From positions 1-47,659 of the forward strand of contig CALMUT010000265.1 of the NCBI GenBank assembly GCA_937872925.1: DNA of 47,659 nucleotides, read 5' to 3'. Positions 16,585-24,643 of this stretch are shown here, in pieces. Position 1 is the first letter of the stretch. Each line of letters begins with the position of its first letter. Under the pieces are notes generated by a model. It was not told the DNA's origin and did not search any database. It saw only the letters and a list, made by a program, of their open reading frames with translations. A program made the position numbers and the translations under genes. Source of the stretch: an uncultured Myxococcales bacterium. Lineage in GTDB: Bacteria > Myxococcota_A > Polyangia > Polyangiales > Polyangiaceae.

Positions 16585-16720
16585 GCAACCTGGGTGCACG
16601 CTCGAGATTAGTGCCCTAGCTCCGCGCCATTGCCACGACCCCAAACCAATAGAGGCAGGCAACGGCGCCTTTCTGCACGCAAGCTCCACACAGTCTGCGT
16701 CGAGCGTGCGCGGGGGTTGC
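16585..16720. repeat. Imperfect 21-bp inverted repeat in intergenic region
   Basis: The arms at 16585-16605 and 16700-16720 match at 17 of 21 positions as inverted repeats, including an uninterrupted ten-base match (GCACGCTCGA with TCGAGCGTGC). They enclose 94 bases with no gene. The surrounding stretch 16482-16773 (292 bases between PilZ and the radical SAM gene) has no other feature except the ribosome site AGGAGGT at 16762-16768. It could be a structured leader or a small element remnant. Confidence 0.4.
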
Positions 16721-16773
16721 ACCGGGCTAGGGAATGATGCCTCTCGGGTGCCTGTTCGCCCAGGAGGTCACGA

Positions 16774-18300
16774 ATGCATGCAGAAACAAATCAATTCTAT
16801 GACGCTTTCCCGCTGCCGCGAGAAATGCGGGAGCCGCCGGCGTTCCACGCGGCGCCTTCAGCGGCGCCGAAGCGTCGCACGGCGCTGTTCATCAATCCGT
16901 TCTACCCGAAGGACCGCTTTGCCAGTTTCGGCAAACACGTGCTCACACCCACGCTGGCGCTTACGAGTGTGGCGGCCGCGACTCCGGCGGGGTGGCAGGT
17001 GCGTTATTGGGACGAGAACTTGCTCCAGGGGCCGCCGCCTATAGAGCCGTTTCCGGAGCTGGTGGGTATTACGGTGCATCTCACGTTTGCCAAACGGGCG
17101 TACGCGCTGGCTGCGTACTACCGGCAGCGTGGCGCGACGGTGATCCTAGGCGGGCTGCACGCGACGAGCTGCCCGGAGGAGGTGTTGCCCCATGCGGACG
17201 CGATCGTGGTGGGAGACGGAGTGAGCGCGTGGCCGCAGCTGGTTCGGGACTTCGAGCGGGGGGACCTGAGGCGGCGCTACGCGGGCAGCTATGCGACAGC
17301 GTACGCCGACGATCCGGCGCCGCGGCGGGAGATGCTGCCGCAGCAGGACTTCTTGACGACGACGAGTTTGATCGCGACGCGGGGGTGTCACAATCGCTGC
17401 GGCTTTTGTTATCTGGCCACGGACGGGTTGTTCATGCCGTATCGAATGCGGCGAGTGGAGCAGGTGGTGGAAGAGTTCAAACAGGAGCGCACGCCCTACG
17501 CCGTGTTCACGGACAACAATCTGGGATCGCGGCCGGAGTATTTGCGCTCGCTATGCCATGCGCTGCGACCCTTGGAAAAGATCTGGAGCGCAGCCGTGAC
17601 CATTGATGTCACGGACGACGTGCGCCTGGTGCGGGAGATGGCGCTGTCGGGATGCACCGCGGTGTTCATCGGATTCGAATCGCTGAACGGGGACAACCTG
17701 GACGACGCGAAGAAGAAGACGCCAAGTCCGGCGGACTACGCCCGGCGCGTGCGCATCTTGCACGACCACGGCATCGCGGTGAATGGCAGCTTTGTGCTGG
17801 GCTTCGATCACGATCGCCGGGACGTGTTCGCCAAGACCGCCGAGTGGGTCGAGCACAACCGGTTGGAGTGCGCGACGTTTCACATTTTGACGCCTTATCC
17901 TAAGACGCCGCTGTTTCGACAGATGCAGGCTGAAGGGCGACTGTTGCACCAGGACTGGGAGCGCTATGACACGGCGCACGCGGTATTTCGGCCGAAGCAT
18001 ATGAGTGCCGAGCAGCTGGAGGCGGGCTACACCTGGCTGTATCAGCGGCTGTTTTCCGCAGCGTCGATTTGGCGGCGTCGGCCGGAGCGTGCGACTGAGG
18101 TGCCGGCGTATCTCGCCATGAGTGTGCTTTACAAACGCGCCAACGCGATCTGGCCCTATTTGATCAAGCACCGGCGTACTGCGCAGGTGTGGCGGCCCAT
18201 GGTGGAGGCGGCGCGTTTGCGTCATGTGCGCTATCGGCGGCGGCTCGCGCAGGAGGCGGTGCCGCAGCTGCCCTTGGCTCCAGTGTATGCAGGTGTGTGA
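16774..18300 (+). CDS. B12-binding-domain radical SAM protein
   Basis: A 508-residue enzyme. The N-terminal part (~35-180) looks like a cobalamin-binding Rossmann domain (LFINPFYPKDRF, LVGITVHLTF, VILGGLHATSCPEE, ADAIVVGDG). The radical SAM core has CHNRCGFC with Cys205, Cys209 and Cys212 for the 4Fe-4S cluster, then VFTDNNL, GFESLNGDNL and SFVLGFD. The C-terminal ~120 residues are basic. Such enzymes do methylations and ring or C-C bond rearrangements, and the substrate cannot be read here. ATG 16774 has a strong AGGAGGT site at 16762-16768. Codon choice favours G-ending codons (GCG, CGG, GTG, TTG) more than neighbours, which may reflect transfer. It stands alone, with no evident biosynthetic neighbours. 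Confidence 0.9.
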   Translation: MHAETNQFYDAFPLPREMREPPAFHAAPSAAPKRRTALFINPFYPKDRFASFGKHVLTPTLALTSVAAATPAGWQVRYWDENLLQGPPPIEPFPELVGITVHLTFAKRAYALAAYYRQRGATVILGGLHATSCPEEVLPHADAIVVGDGVSAWPQLVRDFERGDLRRRYAGSYATAYADDPAPRREMLPQQDFLTTTSLIATRGCHNRCGFCYLATDGLFMPYRMRRVEQVVEEFKQERTPYAVFTDNNLGSRPEYLRSLCHALRPLEKIWSAAVTIDVTDDVRLVREMALSGCTAVFIGFESLNGDNLDDAKKKTPSPADYARRVRILHDHGIAVNGSFVLGFDHDRRDVFAKTAEWVEHNRLECATFHILTPYPKTPLFRQMQAEGRLLHQDWERYDTAHAVFRPKHMSAEQLEAGYTWLYQRLFSAASIWRRRPERATEVPAYLAMSVLYKRANAIWPYLIKHRRTAQVWRPMVEAARLRHVRYRRRLAQEAVPQLPLAPVYAGV

Positions 18301-18459
18301 GTTTGTCCTCCATCAAGCCGTCAGTTATTGCGGGTAAGTCGCCAAGATCGGGGCAGGCGCGGGATCCTGATGTGTGCCTGTGTGGTCCTTTGCCGGCGCG
18401 GCGTGCTAATTTTTGTCTGGTGCTGGGGTGGAGCGTTCCCTCGGCAGGAGGCGAAGAAG

Positions 18460-19665
18460 ATGCAAACACTGCACAAAGCGTGGCGGGCGGCGCGGGTGGC
18501 GGGAGCCGTGCTGGCATGTGGCTGGGCGGCGAGCTGCGGGGGCTCCGAGGAAGACAACCTGGTGTCGCCCTGCAAGGAAGAGCTGAAGGGTGTGTGCGGG
18601 GAAGCCTGCACCAAGACCACGGACTGCGTGGGCGGCCTGTATTGTGGCGCGGACGATACCTGCACCGCGGACTGCACAGTGGGCGGCGGACAGTGCAAGA
18701 ACGGCAACGTCTGCGACACGGTGGGCAGGTGTGTGCCGGGTATCAGCGTTGGGAACAACGATGGCGGCAACGCGGAAGGCTGCATCAAGGCGGACGTGAC
18801 CTTCGAGAAGACCACGCCGACGGTGGTGCTGCTGATCGATCAATCCGGCAGCATGACGGCGAACTTCGGCGGTAACGACCGTTGGAATACCGTGCGGGAC
18901 GCGCTGATGAATCCGCAGACGGGCATCGTGAAAACCCTTGAGAACGAAGTGCGCTTCGGGCTTGCACTGTACACCAGCAACGACGGCAACTCCGGCGGGC
19001 AGTGTCCGATGCTGACGGAAGTGAATATGGCCCTAGGCAACTACGCGGCCATCAAGGCGGTGTACGACCAGGCGCAGCCCGAAGATGAAACGCCAACGGG
19101 CGAGAGCATCGACGAGGTCGTGAAGAAGCTGGTGCCCTACGCCGAGCCGGGGCCGAAGGTGATCGTGCTTGCGACGGATGGTGAGCCGGACACTTGCGCG
19201 CAGCCCAATCCGCAAAACGGACAGCCCGAGAGCATCGCAGCGGCCCAAGCTGCCTTCAGCAAAGGCATCGAAACCTACGTGATCAGCGTGGGCAGCGGCG
19301 TGAGCCTCAATCACTTGCAAGACATGGCAAACGCGGGCAAGGGGCTCACCGTGGGTGGGTCGACCAACGCGACCTACTACCAGGCCAACAATCAGGCCTC
19401 CTTGGTGACTGCCTTCAACGAAATCATCTACGGCGTGCGCTCCTGCGTGTTCACCCTGGACGGTCAAGTGGAAGCAAAGGACGCGGGCAAAGGCTCTGTA
19501 ACCCTGGACGGCAAGCCCCTGGGTTACAACGATCCCAACGGATGGAAGCTCAATCCGCCGAGCGAAGTCGAATTCGTCGGCACCGCTTGCACCGCCATCA
19601 AGAGCGGCGACCACAACGTCAGCATTGACTTCCCCTGCGGCGTCTATTCCCCCCCGGTTCAATAG
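18460..19665 (+). CDS. VWA-domain lipoprotein with Cys-rich N-terminal region
   Basis: A 401-residue surface or periplasmic protein. ATG 18460 follows AGGAGG and opens a signal peptide ending WAASC (Cys26). Residues ~38-95 hold about ten paired cysteines (CKEELKGVCGEAC, CTADCTVGGGQC, CDTVGRC), similar to EGF-like or dickkopf-like repeats in other myxobacterial lipoproteins. The von Willebrand A domain starts at VVLLIDQSGSM, with the MIDAS residues Asp127, Ser129 and Ser131, the threonine in ETPTGESI and the aspartate in LATDGEPD. A C-terminal beta region carries three more cysteines. It probably mediates metal-dependent adhesion or complex assembly; the ligand is unknown. The leader 18301-18459 holds no gene. 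Confidence 0.9.
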   Translation: MQTLHKAWRAARVAGAVLACGWAASCGGSEEDNLVSPCKEELKGVCGEACTKTTDCVGGLYCGADDTCTADCTVGGGQCKNGNVCDTVGRCVPGISVGNNDGGNAEGCIKADVTFEKTTPTVVLLIDQSGSMTANFGGNDRWNTVRDALMNPQTGIVKTLENEVRFGLALYTSNDGNSGGQCPMLTEVNMALGNYAAIKAVYDQAQPEDETPTGESIDEVVKKLVPYAEPGPKVIVLATDGEPDTCAQPNPQNGQPESIAAAQAAFSKGIETYVISVGSGVSLNHLQDMANAGKGLTVGGSTNATYYQANNQASLVTAFNEIIYGVRSCVFTLDGQVEAKDAGKGSVTLDGKPLGYNDPNGWKLNPPSEVEFVGTACTAIKSGDHNVSIDFPCGVYSPPVQ

Positions 19666-19763
19666 GCTTCGCCACGCGACGACCCGTTCGCTGAGCCCCA
19701 GCAGCACAGTGACGGGACCCGTTGCCGTGGATCTCGCGGGAATGTGCGTCTCGGCTCAGGCGT

Positions 19764-20618
19764 ATGAGGAGCGTGTTGAAAGATCGAAGAGCCGTGCTCA
19801 TTGGCGGCGCGGCCTTGGTCGCGAGTGTCGTGGGCCTGTACGCTTGCGCTTCCGAGCCGCGGGCCGCGCGCGCGCCGGCATTGGGGCAAGCATCCCTCAA
19901 AGTACTGACGTACAACGTCAACTATGGGATCCCCGGGGACGCCGCGACCCTAGATGCAGTGTTCGCGCCCAAGGCCGACCTGGTGTTGCTTCAGGAGACC
20001 ACGCCGGAGTGGGAGCAGCAGATCCGGCCGCGGAGCACTGACTACAGCGCAGTGCACTTCAAAGCGGGACCTGGCGCGGGGGGCATGGCGGTGCTTTCCA
20101 AGTTTCCCATCGTGGAGCAAGAGTGGATCACGCCACCCGCGGGCGGTTGGTTCCCGGCGCTCCGCCTGGTGGTGCGCACGCCGATTGGCCTGCTCCAGGT
20201 GCTCAGTGTGCATCTGCGGCCGCAGATGTCCGAGAGCGGCAGCGTCGTTTCGGGCTATCTGACTACGCCACCGGTTCGTGAAGCAGAGATCGCCAAGTAC
20301 ACCGAGCGGCTGGATGCACAGCTGCCGACGCTGATTGCCGGCGACTTCAACGAGGGGCGCCGCGGCATGGCCATCGCGTATCTGGAGCGGCGTGGGTACA
20401 AGAGCAAGCTGCAAGACTTCAGCCGCAACACGGACACCTGGCGTTGGCGCACGAGTGTGGGCACCGTGTCCGCGGAGCTCGACCACGTTGTTCTCGACGA
20501 CCGGCTCGATGCGCTGGACGTGCGCGTCTTGGGCAAAGGCAACTCGGACCACTTTCCCGTAGTGGTGGTGGTCACCAAGCGGGACGGAGCAGAGTCGGAC
20601 CACACTTCGGGTGGCTAG
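19764..20618 (+). CDS. Endonuclease/exonuclease/phosphatase-fold lipoprotein
   Basis: A 284-residue exported hydrolase of the EEP (DNase I/AP-endonuclease-like) superfamily. After an Arg-rich start and hydrophobic segment, a lipobox-like LYAC suggests lipidation. Catalytic motifs are in order: LTYNVNYG (Asn), LLQETTPEW (metal-binding Glu), LSVHLRPQM, IAGDFNEG (Asp, Asn), and the terminal SDHFPVVV with the general-base His. Mg2+-dependent phosphodiester cleavage outside the cytoplasm is expected; whether on DNA, lipids or inositol phosphates cannot be told. ATG 19764 is used; an upstream in-frame ATG at 19722 adds an unlikely leader. The last four bases overlap the convergent antiporter gene. 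Confidence 0.85.
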   Translation: MRSVLKDRRAVLIGGAALVASVVGLYACASEPRAARAPALGQASLKVLTYNVNYGIPGDAATLDAVFAPKADLVLLQETTPEWEQQIRPRSTDYSAVHFKAGPGAGGMAVLSKFPIVEQEWITPPAGGWFPALRLVVRTPIGLLQVLSVHLRPQMSESGSVVSGYLTTPPVREAEIAKYTERLDAQLPTLIAGDFNEGRRGMAIAYLERRGYKSKLQDFSRNTDTWRWRTSVGTVSAELDHVVLDDRLDALDVRVLGKGNSDHFPVVVVVTKRDGAESDHTSGG

Positions 20619-23398
20619 CAAGCTTGCTCGGCTACGTCCGGCAACAGCTCCGGCGGGGCGAGCACCATGACCCGGCAGTCTTCCAGGGCTTCGAGCTGCT
20701 GAGCGGCTCCGCAGCGCGTGATGCGCGACGCCGGGTTGGCGGCGTCTAACGCTTCGTCGCCGAGCCGAGCCTTGCCGCGTACCACGAAGACGTGGCCATT
20801 TTGCTGGAGCTTCAGGCTGTCACCTGCGCGCATGTTGTGCCGCGTGCCGCTCCCCAGCCAGCGCAGGCGGCCCGCGCGATCGAGCGCTTCAAACTCCGAC
20901 GCGCCCGCGATGGCGTTGTCGAAACTGCGCTTTTCGACCTCGGACCAGACCGCCGAGCTGAGCGCAGCGTGGCTACGCATCAAGTGTTCGAAGTCCTTGC
21001 GGGTGACCCGACCGAGGGTGACGGGCGTCGCGGCGCGTGCGGATGCATTGCGGCGGTCGCCGGTCAACAGCGACATCTCACCGATAATGTCGCCCTTGCC
21101 CAACACGCCAATCAGTTGCTCTTCGCCATCCGCTTCGAGCAGCACGTGCACCGCGCCGCGGGCAACTACATACAGGCTGTCACCGGCGTCGCCTTCCCGG
21201 AATAGGTAGGCGTCGCGGCCCAAGACCATCTCCTCGGTCAGCTCGGCGAGATCCGAGAGAGCGTCAGGGTCGAGCCCTCGGAATAGCGGCGTCTGTGCGA
21301 CCAAGTCCGCCGTCTCCGGTAGCGGGATCCGTTTGGCAGCCTGCCCTAGCTGCTTCATGCGGGTTTCGACCTCCGCCAACTCTGCTTGGGCGACTTGTTC
21401 GTCCAAGGTGCCATCGGTTGAAAGCTTGCGGTAGCCCTCGCGCTCCAGATTGAGTTCGATGCGATGTGCGAGTCGGGTCTCGATAGCGTGAGCGACTTCC
21501 GGCAAGTGGATGCGGATGTCTTCGATTTCCTCGCGCGAAGCGTTGAGATAGCCGTGATACACGTCGGAGACTTGCTGTTGCAGGTCTTCATCGGCGGATG
21601 CGAGGCCAACGAGGGCACTCAGCACCCGCTCGGCCCCAATGCCCTCGGCCCGCGCCAGGTCGTAGCGCAGCGAGAGTGCTTCGAAGCTCAGGGCGCCGCC
21701 AGAGAGTCGTGCCCGCAGGCTTCCTCGACCGGCGTGATCGCTGCGTCGCCGCGGGGGCTGCAGGTCGCCGCGCGCGATGCGATCGAGCTGACGTTCTAGC
21801 TCGCGCATCAGCACCCGCACAGCGAGGGGGCCCAACGTGCCCTGGGCATACGCCTTCCAGTACGCCTGACGTTCGAGGGACAACACTCGGATCCAGAAAT
21901 CAGCCTGTCGCTCGACTTCGGGTGCGTCGGACAGGTGAGTGAGCAGGTGGTCTCGTTCCGTCTTCGCTGCGGTCAGGCGTTCACTGACCGCGCGTTTGAG
22001 CGCATCCCAGGGCACGGCGCGCAGCTGTGCGGACTCAGAGAGCTCCGCCACGTCCGCGTCGACCTTGGAAAGCACGTGCACGTTGGCGCTGGCGCGGGCG
22101 AGCTGCTCCCCCAGGGGAGGTTTGTCGAAGCCGAGCTTCTTGAGCAAACTGCCGATGGTGGTGCCGTTGACCAAGATGGTGAGAAACACCACGCCGGCGG
22201 TCGCAAACAGGATCTGTCGTCGCAGTTCCGCGTCGATGTCCGAGCGTTGGGCCACTAGCAGCGCTAGCGCTAGCGAGACCGCCCCACGCAAGCCGCCCCA
22301 AGCGATCACCGCGGAGTCTTTCACGCTCACGCCGTCGGAAAGCCGGGTTGCCGCTGGCTGCGCGAGCAGCACGAGTAGTCCCCGAATGACCATGACGCCG
22401 GCGTAAGCAGCGAGCACCAATGCGACGTCGCTGAGGGTAGCGCGATCGGTTTCTTTGGCGATCACGAAGCCCACCAGGAAGAAGATCAGCGTGTTGGCGA
22501 TGTAGCCAAGAGTTCCCCAGAATCGATGTAAAAAGTGTTCGACCTCGGGACTGATCTTCGTGCGCCCGCTGCTGCTCATCCACAGACCTGAAACCACCAC
22601 GGCCATCACGCCGGAGACGTGCAGGATCCCTTCTGCGATGATCATGGACAGATAGGCGAGCACAATCGTCAGGGTGATCTCGGACATTGGATCGTTGAAC
22701 AGTCGCGCGATCCAGCCAGAGAGCAGCATGGTCAGCACTGCACCCACAAGAACGCCGCCCAAGACGACCCAAACGAAGGACAGCGCCGCTTGGCCAAGAT
22801 CCACACTTTGGGTCTGGCCGGACAGAAACGAGAGCAGCACGCCGAAGACGACGATGGCCGTGCCGTCATTGAGCAGGCTCTCGCCTTCGATCAGCACACC
22901 CAGGCGCTTGGACACGCCCAACTCTCGCAAGATCGCCACGACGGCGACGGGATCCGTCGCGCTGATGAGCGCGCCGAAGACCAAAGCTGCGGGCCACCCC
23001 CACTGCCAGGAGGACCCCGTGACCCAGTGCATGTAGCCCGCGGTGAGGCCCGTGGCGAGCAGGAGCGCTGGCACTGCGAGCAACACGATCGGCCCGATGC
23101 TCTTCTTGAATGTGTGCACGTCGATCGCGTAGGCGCTCTCGAAGACCAGGGCTGGCAAGAATACGAACAGGATCAGATCCGGCGACAAGTTGCCGCCCTG
23201 GCCGAGCAGGGCGAGGAGACCGGAAGCGACGCCTGCGTCTGTCAGTCGCTTCAAGCCCAAGCCGAAGAGCAGCCCCGCGAGCAGCACCGCGATGGTGTGG
23301 GGGAAGCGCGTCTTTGCGGAAAAGAGGCCCAAGCCAGCGCCGACCGCCAGTGCGATACTGACGATGAGAACGCTGGCTAGCTCTGTCCCGTGTTGCAC
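20615..23398 (-). CDS. CPA1-type Na+/H+ antiporter fused to a cyclic-nucleotide-binding domain
   Basis: A 927-residue protein, far longer than usual bacterial NhaP transporters. Residues ~1-430 form 12-13 membrane segments with the CPA1 ion-site motifs ATDPVAVVAIL (Asp149), EGESLLNDGTAIV (Asn177, Asp178) and WGGLRGAVSLALAL. Residues ~430-680 are a long charged cytoplasmic helical region. At ~690-800 lies a cNMP-binding fold (LFRGLDPDALSDL, GDSLYVVARGAVHVL, phosphate-cassette-like IGEMSLLTGDRRNASARA). A second partial barrel may follow to the end. The order resembles plant SOS1. It would export Na+ for H+, with gating by cAMP, cGMP or another ligand. GTG 23398 is the start. Confidence 0.92.
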   Translation of the reverse strand: MQHGTELASVLIVSIALAVGAGLGLFSAKTRFPHTIAVLLAGLLFGLGLKRLTDAGVASGLLALLGQGGNLSPDLILFVFLPALVFESAYAIDVHTFKKSIGPIVLLAVPALLLATGLTAGYMHWVTGSSWQWGWPAALVFGALISATDPVAVVAILRELGVSKRLGVLIEGESLLNDGTAIVVFGVLLSFLSGQTQSVDLGQAALSFVWVVLGGVLVGAVLTMLLSGWIARLFNDPMSEITLTIVLAYLSMIIAEGILHVSGVMAVVVSGLWMSSSGRTKISPEVEHFLHRFWGTLGYIANTLIFFLVGFVIAKETDRATLSDVALVLAAYAGVMVIRGLLVLLAQPAATRLSDGVSVKDSAVIAWGGLRGAVSLALALLVAQRSDIDAELRRQILFATAGVVFLTILVNGTTIGSLLKKLGFDKPPLGEQLARASANVHVLSKVDADVAELSESAQLRAVPWDALKRAVSERLTAAKTERDHLLTHLSDAPEVERQADFWIRVLSLERQAYWKAYAQGTLGPLAVRVLMRELERQLDRIARGDLQPPRRRSDHAGRGSLRARLSGGALSFEALSLRYDLARAEGIGAERVLSALVGLASADEDLQQQVSDVYHGYLNASREEIEDIRIHLPEVAHAIETRLAHRIELNLEREGYRKLSTDGTLDEQVAQAELAEVETRMKQLGQAAKRIPLPETADLVAQTPLFRGLDPDALSDLAELTEEMVLGRDAYLFREGDAGDSLYVVARGAVHVLLEADGEEQLIGVLGKGDIIGEMSLLTGDRRNASARAATPVTLGRVTRKDFEHLMRSHAALSSAVWSEVEKRSFDNAIAGASEFEALDRAGRLRWLGSGTRHNMRAGDSLKLQQNGHVFVVRGKARLGDEALDAANPASRITRCGAAQQLEALEDCRVMVLAPPELLPDVAEQAC

Positions 23399-23427
23399 CT
23401 GATGCCCCGCGCGGCGCGCCGTCCTTC

Positions 23428-23445
23428 GTGCGCGGCGCCGCGCAC
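23428..23445. repeat. Perfect 18-bp GC-only palindrome upstream of antiporter gene
   Basis: GTGCGCGGCGCCGCGCAC is self-complementary. It lies 30 bases before the antiporter start, between that start and a possible minus-strand -10 (TACAGT) further upstream, so it would form a hairpin in the 5' leader or serve as a protein site. The rest of the 162-base divergent gap shows nothing else certain. Confidence 0.5.
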
Positions 23446-23560
23446 CCGTTCACAAACTGTATCGAAAAATGGCGCACTGCGGTGGCATCCTCGCTCGAAG
23501 GTGAGCGTTTTTCCTTGAGGGCGCGGCGGCACCTGAGTCACTGTTTGAGGCGAGGGTGTG

Positions 23561-24643
23561 ATGAAGACAATTGCGGTGCTGACTTCTGGCGGCGATGCGC
23601 GGGGTATGAACGCGGCGGTGCGCTCCGTGGCGAAGGTGGCGGCTGCGCAAGGTTTGCGCGTTGTCGGCGTGCAGAACGGCTACGACGGCTTGATGGAAGG
23701 CACGTTTCGAGAACTGACTCTCGAACGCGGGGGTGTGCTCACGTCGCATCCGGAACTCGACTTGGTTGGCAATCATGGAGGCACCGTGCTGGGCTCAGCG
23801 CGCAGCGCGCGCTTCCGCACCGAAGAAGGCCGGGCGGCGGCCCTCGAACAGCTTCGCCCCATGCACGGTCTGATCGTCATCGGCGGCAATGGCTCCCTGA
23901 CCGGCGCGCATATCTTGGCGCAGGAAACGAAGCTGCCCATCGTGGGCATTCCCGCATCCATTGACAACGACGTCGGCTGTACGTCAACGGCGATTGGCGT
24001 CGATACGGCGCTCAACACCATCGTGGAGGCTTGTGACAAGATTTCCGATACGGCTCGCGCGCACAACCGCGCTTTCATAGTCGAGGTCATGGGGCGTCAC
24101 TCTGGGTATCTGGCCATGGCCGGTGGCGTGGCCGCCGGTGCGGATGCGATCCTGATCCGCGAGCAAGGCCGCAACAACGAGCAGATCGCGGAGGCCGTGG
24201 AAGCGTGCATCCGACGAGCCTTTGCGCGCCCCGACAAGCGCCGCGTCCTGATCATCAAAAGCGAAGGTGTGGAGCTGCCTTGCACGAAGCTGGTTCGCGA
24301 CGTCCAGGCACGCTTGGACCGCGACATGCCAGGGGTCGATGTGCGCGCGACGGTTTTGGGGCACCTGGTCCGCGGGGGCAACCCGTCGTATCAGGACCGC
24401 ATGGTTGCCGGGCGCTTTGCGGTGGCAGCGCTTGGTTTGTTGGCACAAGGCGAGAGCAACGTGATGGTGTCTTGGCTGCCGCAGCAGGTAGAAGGCGGCA
24501 AGGCCACGTCGGACCCGGCTGTGTTTAGCTTTTCGCTTGGCGCGGTGTTGGAGGAAACGGAAGCGCTGCTGAATGGAACGAGCCAGGTCACCCAGTGGCG
24601 CGTGCAGATGCTCAAGGCCTTGGAGGGCGCCTTGGCGCTCTAG
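23561..24643 (+). CDS. pfkA: 6-phosphofructokinase
   Basis: A 360-residue enzyme of the PfkA family, phosphorylating fructose 6-phosphate in glycolysis. Visible landmarks are TSGGDARGMN (9-17 region), GGNGSLTGA (108-116), PASIDNDVG with catalytic Asp135, VEVMGRHSGYLA, and KSEGVE and RATVLGHLVRGG in the C-terminal half. Two near-invariant positions differ from E. coli-type enzymes. The loop reads DARGMN where DAPGMN is usual. The Mg-binding Asp of GGDGS is Asn110, while the Gly after it (which separates ATP from PPi users) is kept, so ATP use is more likely. The ATG at 23561 follows GAGGCGAGGG. The stop overlaps the convergent radical SAM gene by four bases. Confidence 0.92.
   Translation: MKTIAVLTSGGDARGMNAAVRSVAKVAAAQGLRVVGVQNGYDGLMEGTFRELTLERGGVLTSHPELDLVGNHGGTVLGSARSARFRTEEGRAAALEQLRPMHGLIVIGGNGSLTGAHILAQETKLPIVGIPASIDNDVGCTSTAIGVDTALNTIVEACDKISDTARAHNRAFIVEVMGRHSGYLAMAGGVAAGADAILIREQGRNNEQIAEAVEACIRRAFARPDKRRVLIIKSEGVELPCTKLVRDVQARLDRDMPGVDVRATVLGHLVRGGNPSYQDRMVAGRFAVAALGLLAQGESNVMVSWLPQQVEGGKATSDPAVFSFSLGAVLEETEALLNGTSQVTQWRVQMLKALEGALAL

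Noticed and set aside
16690..16773. Cobalamin riboswitch before the B12-binding radical SAM gene
   Set aside because: Some fragments recall the riboswitch core, but the conserved B12-box order and the GCC-rich core are not present; the match is no better than chance at this GC content.
22035..22772. Long minus-strand frame inside the antiporter gene, and similar long frames inside other genes (for example 26296-27105, 18189-18875)
   Set aside because: These are shadow frames of high-GC coding sequence; their products are Arg/Pro/Ala-rich with no motifs, and the overlapping frames have clear domains.
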